Shown here piece by piece: positions 44,136 through 54,950 of a stretch of 64,000 nucleotides of DNA (positions are counted from its first letter, which is position 1; each line of letters starts with the position of its first letter). The notes beneath the pieces are model-generated. The model searched no databases. It had not been told where the DNA came from and saw only the letters and a program-made list of their open reading frames with translations. This DNA comes from Leptobrachium leishanense (taxonomy: Eukaryota; Chordata; Amphibia; Anura; Megophryidae). A program made the position numbers and the translations under genes. The stretch lies in NCBI GenBank assembly GCA_009667805.1, contig CM019069.1:46744201-46808200 (forward strand). Direction: 5' to 3'.

Positions 44136-45626
44136 ATGGATCCAGATACTGTTGCCGAATGGTGTGAGGAGCACAGTAGTCAGTTAGAATTGTGTATAGT
44201 CATGGATATTCCCGCAGACACTTGGGCCGAAGATCAGATTCGCCAGGCCGTGGCCGCGCTGACACCAGATCATCGGGGGTTAATCCTGGACATTAAAGAG
44301 AACCCAGATACCTCTCACACGTATGTTCTTTTTGAATGGAGAAAGGGTGTTCCAGAGTGTTTTCAGGGCGCGAGGGTGAAGCTAACCGACGAGGTGGAAG
44401 TCCAACTGATTCAGCCAAGTGCGCCACGTGGCGAATCCGCAAGTGTTCCCGCGCCCAGTCCATTGGCCATGATCGGGCCTGAATTTATAGTGGCTATTGG
44501 AGATTTGCTGGCTAAGTGTCAGAGAACAAGCCCTCCGCACACTAACTTCGGTTATCGACGGTTGAGAAATTTTACAGGAAACGTACCAACTCCGGCGGGA
44601 GAAGAAACCTTCGAAGAATGGGTGGAACAGGCAATGCAGGCTCTGGATGAGTGGGACGTCCCTGAAGCCCAGAAAAAGCAAAGGATCACTGAGAGCTTAA
44701 AGGGACCTGCGTCAGAAGCGGTGAGAAAATTGAAACTGAGTAAGAAAGACTGCACTGCTCTAGATTATTTAAACGTTCTGGAGGAAGTTTTTGGGCGAAC
44801 GGAAAAGGCCGCAGAGCTTGTATATCAGTATGAACACACCTATCAGCGGAAAGGTGAGAGAATGACCGAATACATGAGGCGCCTAGATAAGATTCTGCAC
44901 CAGATACTCCTCAAGAAAGGGGCCGACCCGGCCGAAGTAGATAAAATCCGAATAAAACAGATCCTGAGGGGCTCTCAACCTTTAGATCCAGTGATGCTGC
45001 AGCTGAGAAGCAGAGCAGGTAATCAAGAACTGAAGTACCTGGAACTGATCTGAGCTGTCAGAGAGGAGGAGGCTTTACTGGAAGAAAAATCCTTCAGGCG
45101 AGGGGAAAGAGCTTACGCGCAACCTGTGAGGCATAACAACTGTTTGCAGCCTGAAAGCGACTCGTTAGATACCTATGGATCCGACGTGGACGAGCAAGAG
45201 CATCTGATCGCTTTTAAATCCACAGAGAAGGCTGCCAAAGAATTAAACCTCTCCGAACATGGTGAGTTGCACAAGACTGTCAAGAAAGTACAAGAAGCTC
45301 AAGCTGAATTGCAATGGGCGCACGCGGAACTGTGCCGGGTATTGTTGAAAGTGACAGAGATGCAGGCAGAAATGCAGAAGTTCCTCACCGGCATGCAGAC
45401 AACCGGAGTTGCTGTGTCGTCTAGCCAGGGTCCTTCAACCGAATCACAGCAGGCGACGGCGTCTCCGCTTTCTAAGAAGAGATGTTTCGGTTGTGGAGAA
45501 ATGGGCCACTTCTGCGCACAATGCAAAGGCCGAAAGCCTGAAGGGAATAGAGTTGAGGAGCTTTTGAAAGCTTTAGAAGGACTGTTATCTACCTCACCGG
45601 CGGGAAACGCCAGAGGGCACAAGTGA
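44136..45626 (+). pseudogene. Gypsy gag, PNMA-like, one in-frame stop
   Basis: Gag packages the element RNA. From ATG at 44136, 305 codons run to TGA at 45051-45053. The same frame then continues to a stop at 45624-45626. The first ~100 residues (AEWCEEH..., DIPADTWAEDQIRQAV, TYVLFEW) resemble the N-terminal RNA-binding-like domain of PNMA proteins. About residues 140-305 (RRLRNFTGN, EETFEEWVEQAM, ITESLKGPASEAVRKL, YLELI) match the PNMA/Ty3 capsid domain. A zinc knuckle CFGCGEMGHFCAQC (CX2CX4HX4C) lies at 45483-45524. The single TGA sits where an Arg CGA is plausible, which suggests CpG decay. Vertebrate PNMA genes are domesticated Ty3/gypsy gags, so this is a living relative of their ancestor family. 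Confidence 0.85.
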
Positions 45627-48600
45627 AGGAGCAACCTAGGTGCCCGAAGGTTGAAACCCGCTCCAAAAATCAAGCCAGGACTAAGAGGGCGAGAGGGCCC
45701 AAAGTCGGGCCAACTGCTGAGCCTGCCAGGACTGAAAGAGTCACTCCCTTAGCATCCGGACCTATGTCATGGGGAAGCAATGCACACCCACAACCTACAT
45801 GAGCCAAGAAGAAGGCCAGGGTACAGCAAACTGGGTCTAAGTGTTCGGGTGCCACCACCAAGTTTCCTGACCAGCTGATAGATCCTTCTCCTATTGTGCC
45901 AATCCAAGTGGAGGGAGTCTACACGAAAGCCCTGTTGGATTCAGGGGCTCAAGTGACATTGATCTATTGAGACTTCTACGAGAAACACTTGAAGCACATT
46001 CCTCTACAGAAATTGAAGGACCTGGAAATCTGGGGTATCGGAACGGAGAAACTTCCCTATGACGGGTATCTACAGGTGAAGTTGGAGATCGGATCCGAAG
46101 TCATCGGACAGTCCGGAGGTTGTGATGCGTTGGCCATTGTGTGTCCTCGGCCTTCAGGGGCAAACAGGAGTTCCATGATAGTGGGGACGAATACTGATTT
46201 GGTGCGACGTCTCCTGACACCTATCGTATTGGAAGAGGGTTCTACTCAAGGAGTACACCCAATGTTACGTCCAGTCTATCAGAGGATGGTCGAAGAACAG
46301 AAGGCACCTGCCGAAGTGGGGCGCCTATGGAGATTAGAAGGAACAGAGAAGGTTCTGCAAGCAGGAGAAGTAGCGAGCTTCCGGGCTTCAGTCAAGTTGA
46401 ACGGATCGCAACCAGGTCCCTATGTGGTACTGGAAACCGATGTTAGTCATGGGACTGAAGCCGGAGTCGAAGTGATTCCTGAAATAATCTCCACTAAAGC
46501 TTTGAAAAGAACACGAGGAAGAGTCTCAGTCAGCGTGTGCAATGTGTCTGATTCTCCAGTAGTCCTTAAAGCACGAATGCCTATCGGGCAAGTAGCGTCT
46601 GCTACGCCTCTCTCTCCTACCGATTTAGGAGGGGGAGTGGATAAAGAGATTCCAGATGAAAGATTCTACCCCAAGTACGCTCCCATTTCACCTGAATGGA
46701 AGAAACGTCTTCAGTCTCAAGTTCTAAAGTGGAGAGAATTGTTCTCGAAAGATGAGTTCGACGTAGGCCTAGCTAAAAGTACTGAGCATCGCATTCGATT
46801 ACAAGAAGACAAGCCATTTCGTGAAAGGTCAAGATGAGTTCTGCTGGGAGACTTGGACGATCTGCGAGAACAGCTGAATGAACTGCAAAGAACCAAGGTG
46901 ATCCAAGAGTCCAGGAGTCCATATGCATCTCCAATAGTGATGGTCCGGAAGAAGAATGGTTCTGTCCGCCTATGCATAGACTATCGCACGCTGAATCGGA
47001 GAACCATCCCAGACCAATATGCTACTCCTCGGATAGAAGATGCCTTACAGTGTTTGTCTGGAGCAAAATGGTTTAGTGTACTAGACCTGCGAAGTGGGTA
47101 TCACCAGATACCAATGCATCCTGAAGACAAAGAGAAGACTGCGTTCATCTGTCCACTGGGGTTCTTTGAATTCAACAGAATGCCTCAAGGCCTTACGGGG
47201 GCTCCAGCCACGTTCCAATGGTTAATGGAGAAGACAGTCGGGGGCATGAATCTGATCAAAGTATTAGTATACCTGGATGACATAATTGTGTTCGGGAAGA
47301 CAGGAAGGGTTATTTTACGGTGAGAACAATAAAGCTGTGGAATTCTCTGCCTGTTGAGGTGGTTGGGTCAGAGTCTGTACAGACTTTTAAAAAACGACTG
47401 GATGACTTCCTGCAGACACAGAATATTAAGGGTTATAATATTTAATATGTGGGTAAAAGCTTCTTGATCCAAGGAGAAATCTGACTGCCATTCTGGGGTC
47501 AAGAAGGAATTTTTTTCCCAGTATGTTGCATATTGGCGAGCGCTTCAGACTGGGTTTTTTGCCTTCTTTTGGATCAACAGCAGTAGGTTATGTGGGAGAG
47601 GCTGAACCCGATGGACGCATGTCTTTTTTCAGCCTATATAACTATGTAACTATGTAACTATGTAACATGAGCAACATTTGGAGAAGGTCTTGAAGAGGCT
47701 CCATGAAGAGGGATTGAAACTGTCTCTGGAGAAATGTCAATTCTGCCTACCGTCCGTTACGTATTTGGGACATGTGGTCTCAGCAGAAGGTGTTTCAACA
47801 GATCCTCGGAAGTTGGAGGCCGTAGCTTCTTGGCCTAGACCCCGAAACGTCACTGAACTTAGATCTTTCTTGGGGTTCTGTTCCTATTATCGAAGATTTG
47901 TAGGAGGATTCGCAAAAATAGCTCAACCACTGAACAAACTCCTACAGAAGGAAAGCACAGAAGAAGGCTGCAAGGTCTCTGACCGAAACCCGTCAGCTCC
48001 AGGGCCAAGGTAAGCTCGAGAGTCCATACAGGGAGAGTGGACTAGTCAATGTGAAGGTGCTTTCTTGAAGCTGAAGGAGAGTCTAACTCAAGCTCCTGTC
48101 TTGGCCTACGCGGACCCTCACAAGCCGTATGAGTTACATGTGGATGCCAGCAGAGAAGGTCTAGGAGGAGTCCTGTATCAAGAGTATGGTGGATTGCTGA
48201 GGCCTGTAGCGTACGTGAGACGGAGCCTTACGCCTTCAGAGAAGAACTACCCTACCCACAAGTTGGAGTTCCTAGCCTTAAAGTGGGCAGTGGTAGACAA
48301 GTTAAAGGACTATCTGTATGGAGCGGAGTTTGTGATAAAGACGGATAACAATCCTCTTACCTATATTCTTACTACTGCGAAACTGGACGCAACGGGACAT
48401 CGGTGGCTAGCCGCTCTGTCAGGGTTTTCGTTCAGCCTGAAGTATCGCCCTGGGGTGAATAATCGAGATGCTGATGCTTTGTCGAGAAGACCCTATGCTG
48501 CAGAATGGACTCAGTTAACTCCAGACGGGGTCCAAGCTTTGTGTCAAGGAGCAGAGCGTCGGGTCAAGGGAGGGATTGAAGCGGAGGCCATAGGAGTCAT

Positions 48601-50548
48601 GGCTGCGGCTGTTCCGGAGTTCTACTGCAACCCTACGCAATTGAGGGATGAAAATCTACCTACCTTTTCAAAACAGGACCTGAAAGCTGACCAGGCCAGA
48701 GACCCTTTAATTGCGTTAACCATAAAGGCCTTAACTGCGAAACAGCGTGAAATTCTGCTGACCAATTCCCCAGATGGAGCCAGATTGGTCTACAAAGAGT
48801 GGGAACGGTTGAAGATGTTGGATGGAGTGGTCTACCGAAGGGGCCCCTCAACCAATGCTGAAGAGACCCAACAGTTGTTCCTTCCCACTAAACATAGGGA
48901 GAGTGTGCTGCGATCACTACATGATGAGCATGGACATTTGGGCGCTGAAAGGACTTTTAAGCTGGTGCGAGACAGGTTCTATTGGCCTTGCATGAGAGCT
49001 GAAGTGGAAAGTTATTGCCATTCATGTCTGAGGTGTATTCAGAGGAAGACCCTACCGACCCGAACCGCTCCAATGAGCCATCTGCAGAGTCAGGGACCCA
49101 TGGATTTGGTGTGCATTGACTTCCTGTGCTTAGAGCCGGATGCTAGTGGGCAAGGGAATATTTTAGTAGTGACTGATCACTTCACACGTTACGCCCAAGC
49201 CTTTTCCACGAAAGACCAACGCGCTCCGACAGTAGCAAAGGTTCTGATGGAGAAGTTCTTTGTTCACTACGGCCTACCAAGGAGAATACACTCCGATCAG
49301 GGTAGAGACTTTGAAAGCCGACTTGTTGGGCAATTGTTGGAGCTGTTGGGAATCCGAAAGACCCGAACTACACCATATCACCCTCAAGGGGATGCTCAGC
49401 CTGAAAGGTTTAATCGCACGCTGCTAAATATGCTGGGAACATTGTCAAACACAGAGAAGCAGAGTTGGAGTCGTCACATAGCTACTCTGGTGCATGCATA
49501 TAACAGTACAGAGAGTGACGCCACTGGATACTCACCATACCGTCTTATGTTCGGAAGAGAAGCTCGACTGCCGGTTGATTTGGCGTTTGGGTTATCTCTA
49601 GACCAGACGTCGGTAGCTTCCCATAGAAATTACGTGCATAGACTTCGAAAGAATCTGACCTCTGCGTTTGAACAGGCCCGTTTGACCTCAGGAAACAGGG
49701 AGCAAAGGAACAAGAGGAACTATGACTTGAAAGTTCGGATACAGGATCTGCAACCCGGTGATAGGGTTTTGTTGAAGAACTTGGGTGCAGCTGCGAGGCA
49801 AAAGTTGGCGGATAGATGGAGTTCTCAAGTCTACATTGTCTGCAAGCAACTGCCAGGCCTGCTGGTGTATCAAATCCGGCCGGATGGAAAGGCCGGGCCT
49901 CTTAAGAACTGGCACCGGAATCATTTGTTACCTTTGAGAGAGGCTGTGAGGATGCCAGTTGGGGACGAACTTCCTCTGCCAAATCCGCCTGCTCCCCGTT
50001 TGCCTCCCGTTACTCGGTCCCAGCAGACCCGGGCTGTCGAAGAGAGCGAAAGGGACAGTGAGGAAGAGAGTTTTTGTCTGGACTGGATGCGCTCACCGGA
50101 ACCTGAAGAGGTTATCGCGGTTCCTGAACGGTGGGAAAGTAATTTGAGGTCTGAAGCTCCTGAATTTCAGTTGGAAGTTCCTGAGACTGTTGCAATCCCT
50201 GTAGTTCCTGAGGCTGAATCTTATGACTACAGTTCTATGCCTTCACTGGAGGGATCATACTACGAAGAGGTGTCTGCTCCAGTGGTAGAAAGAAGGACTG
50301 AGCCAGCGCCTACAGTACTTCCACCTGGAGAGGAACTGATTGAGCCAGAACCAAAACGCTCTGTTCGACCGCCCCAGCGACTCACCTACGACTTACCAGG
50401 ACATAGCACTGAAGAGGCCGTCACCACAGTGCGAAGGTTGCCCGAAGTGTCTGCTATGTTAGCTGAGGTAGCCCAAAGCATGAGTCAACTTGAGGAAGTG
50501 TATCTAACCCACTGTATGCTTACTGCTGAGCCTGTATATGTTGCCTAA
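45627..50548 (+). pseudogene. Gypsy pol: protease, RT, RNase H, integrase; disrupted
   Basis: This polyprotein copies and integrates the element. It lies in a different frame from gag. Order: aspartic protease (DSGAQVTLIY, about 45937), RT (LCIDYRTLNRR, MPQGLTGAP, YLDD at 47270-47281), RNase H (HVDASREGLGGVLYQ; KTDNNPLTYI), integrase zinc finger (HDEHGH...CHSCLRC, about 48925-49035) and DDE core (CIDFL near 49117, HSDQGRDF near 49286, PERFNR near 49399), then a basic tail and a Glu/Pro-rich C-terminus. Breaks: TGA at 45800-45802, 45968-45970 and 46835-46837, TAA at 48011-48013, and a LINE insertion at 47303-47667. The 827-codon stretch 48065-50548 is uninterrupted. Inactive. Confidence 0.9.
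47303..47667 (+). mobile_element. CR1/L2-type LINE 3' end inserted in RT
   Basis: Contains the C-terminal reverse-transcriptase words LWNSLPVEVVGSESVQTFKK and RLDDFLQ, ending in TAA, then a 3' end with CCCGATGGACGCATGTCTTT and three ACTATGTA units. It breaks gypsy pol a few codons after YLDD. Pol resumes at about 47668 with EQHLEKVLKRL. It is a different subfamily from 21690-22255. Confidence 0.85.
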
Positions 50549-50602
50549 ACTGTGTTGAAATGTAATGTAACTGTTGCACCTCCTTGGAGAGACCCAAGAG
50601 TT

Positions 50603-50617
50603 CTAGGAGGGGGAGAG
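50603..50617 (+). other. Polypurine tract of the gypsy element
   Basis: CTAGGAGGGGGAGAG lies immediately before the 3' LTR, the position where plus-strand DNA synthesis is primed. Confidence 0.75.
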
Positions 50618-51970
50618 TGTAGCACTGTGGTTAATTCTTTATTGTGGCAGTACCTATTTTTGGCCACCGGAGGGAGACAAGTGCAATGTGAGACACGGAA
50701 TGTTACATTGGGACTACTTTTCCCGGCATGCTTTGGGAACGGACACAGGAAGTGGGCGGGGCAGAGAGACTTACATCCTGAGCCTCGTGGAGAGAGCTGG
50801 CAGAGCGCACCAGGGAGTGAGAGAGACAAGACACAGTGCTGCAGAACGTAACAGCGTCCAGGCCAGAGCACAGGTGCGGTCTAACGGAGTTGCAGATTGG
50901 GTTACTTAGCCTTACCAAAGGGAGACCCAGTGATCCACAAGATTACCCAAGCTGCTATTGAGGAAGCCAGAGGACCCCCGAGTAAGGAGTACCGCAGGTC
51001 GATCGGACTGGGAGAGCAGGCGGTAAGCTGGACAAGTCGCGGCAGGAGCAGAAAGCCAGACAGCGGATCCAGAAGCCGAGAGAGCCCAGTCAACATCGAG
51101 CGGAGAGACGTCCTGGGTCCAGCGGAGCCTCAAGTATCTGGCGGATGAGAGGCCTTCTAGGCCGTTGCAAAACCAAGAAAGCACGCTGCTGTTTGTTTCC
51201 AAAACCCACAGGGCCCCAACTTGACTAGTCGAAGATACCTCTTAACCCTTTCACTGCTGAGGACGTGTGGGGAACGTCCTCATTGACTCCTAAGGAAAGA
51301 TAGTGATGGAGATAAGGGTTCCTTTGAACCCAGATATCTCCAGACTATTTTCAGCTAGCAGGGTCATATTTGGTATCATTAGAAAGGCCATAGCATGGCC
51401 TTTCCAATGATACCAAACATGACCATGTTTAAAATAAAGACAAAAATAATAATAATACAGAAATTAAAAATGTGTTTTTTTAAGACGTGAAATGGCTCAG
51501 CAGTGAAGGGGTTAAGCAATTCACTGGCCAGTTGAATATTGTACCCGGGTACCATAACACACACACACACTTACATTCCGGGACACAACCTGTGCGGGAC
51601 TCACTCCCCAACGAAGAAAGGGGTTAAAGATAATTTTCCATTTATTTTCCGCTGCGCGTTTCTCGAATTACGAAACATTGTATTTATTTTCCGCTGCGCG
51701 TTTCTCGAATTACGAAACCTTGTATTTCTTTTCCGCTGCGCGTTTCCTCGAAATACGAAGCATCGTATTTCTTTTCCGCTGCGCGTTTCCCGCATTACGA
51801 AGTACTGTAAATATATCTACGAACACCGTGTTATTCATTATATGCCATTTATTCTAGTAAACTATATAATTTATAAAATCCACAACGGTGCTGGAGTATA
51901 TTTATTCCCTAGTGCGGGGAGACTAACCCGAGGTTCAATTTCAGCGGCTCCTCCGGGAGTGAGCGCTACA
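50618..51970 (+). mobile_element. Ty3/gypsy element, 3' LTR with MITE
   Basis: TGTAGCACTG to GAGCGCTACA, followed by TATC (51971-51974), which repeats the TATC before the 5' LTR. At 1353 bp it is longer than the 5' LTR only because of the TTAA element at 51242-51515. A few other differences exist, such as a short deletion near 51147. Confidence 0.92.
51242..51515 (+). mobile_element. TTAA-flanked MITE inside the 3' LTR
   Basis: TTAACCCTTTCACTGCTGAG to CTCAGCAGTGAAGGGGTTAA. The 5' LTR has an unbroken CTCTTAAGCAATTCACTGG at the equivalent place, so the empty site is visible and the duplication is exactly TTAA. Confidence 0.9.
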
Positions 51971-51974
51971 TATC

Positions 51975-52729
51975 TAACATCTTGTTCACTTACAGATTAT
52001 TAAAAATGTTTGAATGCATTGATAGAATTATCATAAAGTCCCCTTTGAACAGTGGAGGCTCATACATGAGGTCAGATGGGACAGGGCCCCATTTTTTTTG
52101 GGCTATAAAAAATTTAAAACTAAATAAAAATTTTTGTGTCATTTAACATGTGCCTGATTGATAAAATTAGTTATGTCCCTTTAACCAGTGCCATTCTCTC
52201 CTCAACTGTTGCAAGGCAGAGTAATAATTTGATAATTTGTCTTTGACCATTGTCCAGAAATCTGATAAGGGATCTATGGGAAGTCTTTGCAATCACAGAC
52301 CACTGCTGCTATCAAGCCCCCTGCTGCTGGCTATTTGCATGTTGATGGACGTCAAACACACCCGAACAAAGCAAGCTCCTCTGAGGCTTGAATGTAGATT
52401 TTATCTTCTTCACATACCAGGTGCCTACCTTAACCCCTTTAAAAACCACTACCACCAAAAAGTAAAATGTTCTTACTGTGTTTTTTTAATGCCGCAGAAA
52501 TGTGATTTGCTTTTCTCTTGTTTAGTTAAGAAAATATTTTACTCTTATGTGACACTGGGTGCATCCATTGTGTGAAATTTAGTGTTGTAAACTGCCCCAC
52601 CCCACAGTATCTTTACATCACTTGCTCCTCCCTGTGTGGCTTTGGTCATAGAATGGAGTTGTTTTTCTTAGCAATTTCTAAACAAGGGGCTCTTTTAGAT
52701 TGATCAATTTAAAGAAATAAAAGACACGA
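51975..52729. other. No gene recognised
   Basis: Unique-looking sequence between the gypsy element and the L1. A 112-codon frame at 52237-52575 begins with ATG but shows no motif. Confidence 0.4.
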
Positions 52730-52830
52730 GGGGGGCGTGGCCTGACAGCCGATGGAGAAGGCTGTGTGAAGCACGAGCTCCTCTGCAGATTCCCCCACCA
52801 GAACGTTTTCGGCATCCAGCAGACCCCAAA

Positions 52831-54141
52831 ATGGGCAAATTGAGTAAGGCGACGGGTGTCCAGAGGCAAGGGGAGAAAAATCGCGGCGCTCCAGCGACTC
52901 CCCTGCGGCAATTTTTCACCCCGCAATCAGACCGCGCCGATGGGCCGGAAGCGCACGCTCGATTTGGGCAGCACGAATTACTGGAGGTCCCGGCTTCACC
53001 GCGGCCTACCCTGGCGCCCGAACCCACAACGTCCCCGGCTGCTATGGACCTCAATTCACAGGGGGACTGGATGAGCGCTACCCCAGACACAATGCAGGCC
53101 CAAATAGTTTCTCAAAATCCCCCTTCCCAGAAAAGGCCGGAGGCCGACCCCGCAGCGCTTGCACAAGCTGGGCAGAGCTCCCAACTCGAGCCCCCGGCTT
53201 CTCTGCAGCCTACCCCTTCTTTTTTGTCTGCCAACACCCAGGGACCTGGGAATAACAGGCATCTTTCCACGATTGACTGGCAATCCATCCTGAACAACCT
53301 CCCAACTAAATCTGACCTGCGAATTGCTAATGAAAATTTGAGCACCACCGTTATGTCAGAACTGCATCATATTCGCACAGAGATACACAGTTTAACTGCA
53401 AAGGTTACTCACTTGGAGGGGGAATGTGACACTCTCCGTTTGCAAGCTGGTTCTACTGCACGTGCTGTACAAGTTCACACTTCACAGATGCAAAGCATGG
53501 CTCTCCACCTCACAGATCTGGACAATAGGGGCAGACGCCAAAACCTCCGGCTCAGAGGTCTGCCAGAAACCGAGGACTCACCCTCTGCCCTGAAACAAGT
53601 GCTGCTGCATATCTTCAATGCCCTCCTTGACAGGCCGCCTCAATCCGAGATTGACTTTGTTCGGGCTCACAGGGCCTTACGACCGAAGGGACCCCCCGGC
53701 AGCCCCCCGCGGGACGTTATATGCTGCTTGTCTCGCTTTGACCTGAAGGAAGAAATTCTGTGCCAGGCTAGAGTCACTACGGAATTCTCGTTTGAGGGTG
53801 TGAACCTGCAGCTCTTCCCAGACCTTGCTCCGGCTACTCTAGCATACAGGTGGGCATTCAAGCCGCTAACTAGTGTCCTGCTCATGCAACAAATACGCTA
53901 TCGATGGCAAATGCCGACGGGACTCTCAGTGACGACTCCTGCGGGCCAATTTTTGGTACAGGAGGCTGAAGATCTTCCAGAACTGGCTCGTCTGCTACAA
54001 CTGCCACCAATTTCACTGACGTGGCCTGACCCTCTGGCACTGTATAATGGTGGGCTCGGAAGGCCGCGACCACGGCCACCTTCTCAGCGTGCTCGCCTTG
54101 ACCGTCAACAAACTGCACGGGGACCGGGGCCACAGATGTGA
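52831..54141 (+). CDS. L1 ORF1 protein (RNA-binding, coiled coil)
   Basis: An uninterrupted 436-codon frame from the first ATG after a ~100-bp leader. ORF1p coats L1 RNA as a trimer. Layout: Pro/Ala/Gln-rich N-terminal ~150 residues, a coiled coil of about residues 165-235 (LRIANENLSTTV, LTAKVTHLEGECDTLRLQ), then the RRM-like and C-terminal domains of the L1 Transposase_22 type. These open with NRGRRQNLRLRGLPE, near residue 231, and include the FVRAHRALRPKG word (the family's RAHR). A Pro/Arg-rich tail follows. It looks intact; whether it is expressed is unknown. Confidence 0.85.
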   Translation: MGKLSKATGVQRQGEKNRGAPATPLRQFFTPQSDRADGPEAHARFGQHELLEVPASPRPTLAPEPTTSPAAMDLNSQGDWMSATPDTMQAQIVSQNPPSQKRPEADPAALAQAGQSSQLEPPASLQPTPSFLSANTQGPGNNRHLSTIDWQSILNNLPTKSDLRIANENLSTTVMSELHHIRTEIHSLTAKVTHLEGECDTLRLQAGSTARAVQVHTSQMQSMALHLTDLDNRGRRQNLRLRGLPETEDSPSALKQVLLHIFNALLDRPPQSEIDFVRAHRALRPKGPPGSPPRDVICCLSRFDLKEEILCQARVTTEFSFEGVNLQLFPDLAPATLAYRWAFKPLTSVLLMQQIRYRWQMPTGLSVTTPAGQFLVQEAEDLPELARLLQLPPISLTWPDPLALYNGGLGRPRPRPPSQRARLDRQQTARGPGPQM

Positions 54142-54950
54142 GACTCCGTGCTCAAGCTGAACGTACACACAGGCTGACAGCAACCCATGACCTGCGTTCC
54201 CAAAACTGGATTTCCAACTCGCAAGGCTTTTTGACTTCTTTTTATTTTTTCTCTTATCGCGCCTTTCTATTACATACTCCGGCTAACGCCCAGATTTGGT
54301 CCGGAAAGACACCTACCCCAAGGCCTGCGATCCCGGTCTTCCTGACCTTTTCTCTGATATAACTCCGCAACACCTGTCGACAGTACTTAATTGTGTAAAG
54401 GTTTGACTTTGCAATATTTATTATTATTTTTCTCTTTTCTTTTCTTTGCAGGGGGGGAGTGGAATCTGGATTAGGATTTTATCCGAACTGGCTCGAACAA
54501 GGACTTTTTCTCTCCCCCCCCCGAAGATGGGGCCCAAGCTTGAGGATCGCTCGTTGCGCCTTCCCTTGGACTCTCGGACGAGATGGGTCCTGCTGGTTTG
54601 AAATATTCTTTTTCTTTGCTATTTTTCTCATACAACGTTCAATGTATTATTGTATTGATATTCAGTGTTACTTGGGGGGTCTGCGGAGGCCCCGATGCAT
54701 AAATAGAGTTTAGTTCCCGCGAATGCTATGTCACGTTCTCCCCACCGAGGTTGGTTGACACTCGAAGTGGACAGGATACCCGGACCACTGGTTGGTCTGT
54801 TGGGTTCTTCCTGCCCACCGTCAACCCCGCCTCTCCGAGTGTATATAGTTACCACTTACTACCCATTCCCTTAGATCCCCGATTCCCTTCCTTACCCCTT
54901 CCTGTGGGAGTGGGGGTTGGCCTAGGGAGCTCCTTCGCTATCCTTCAATA

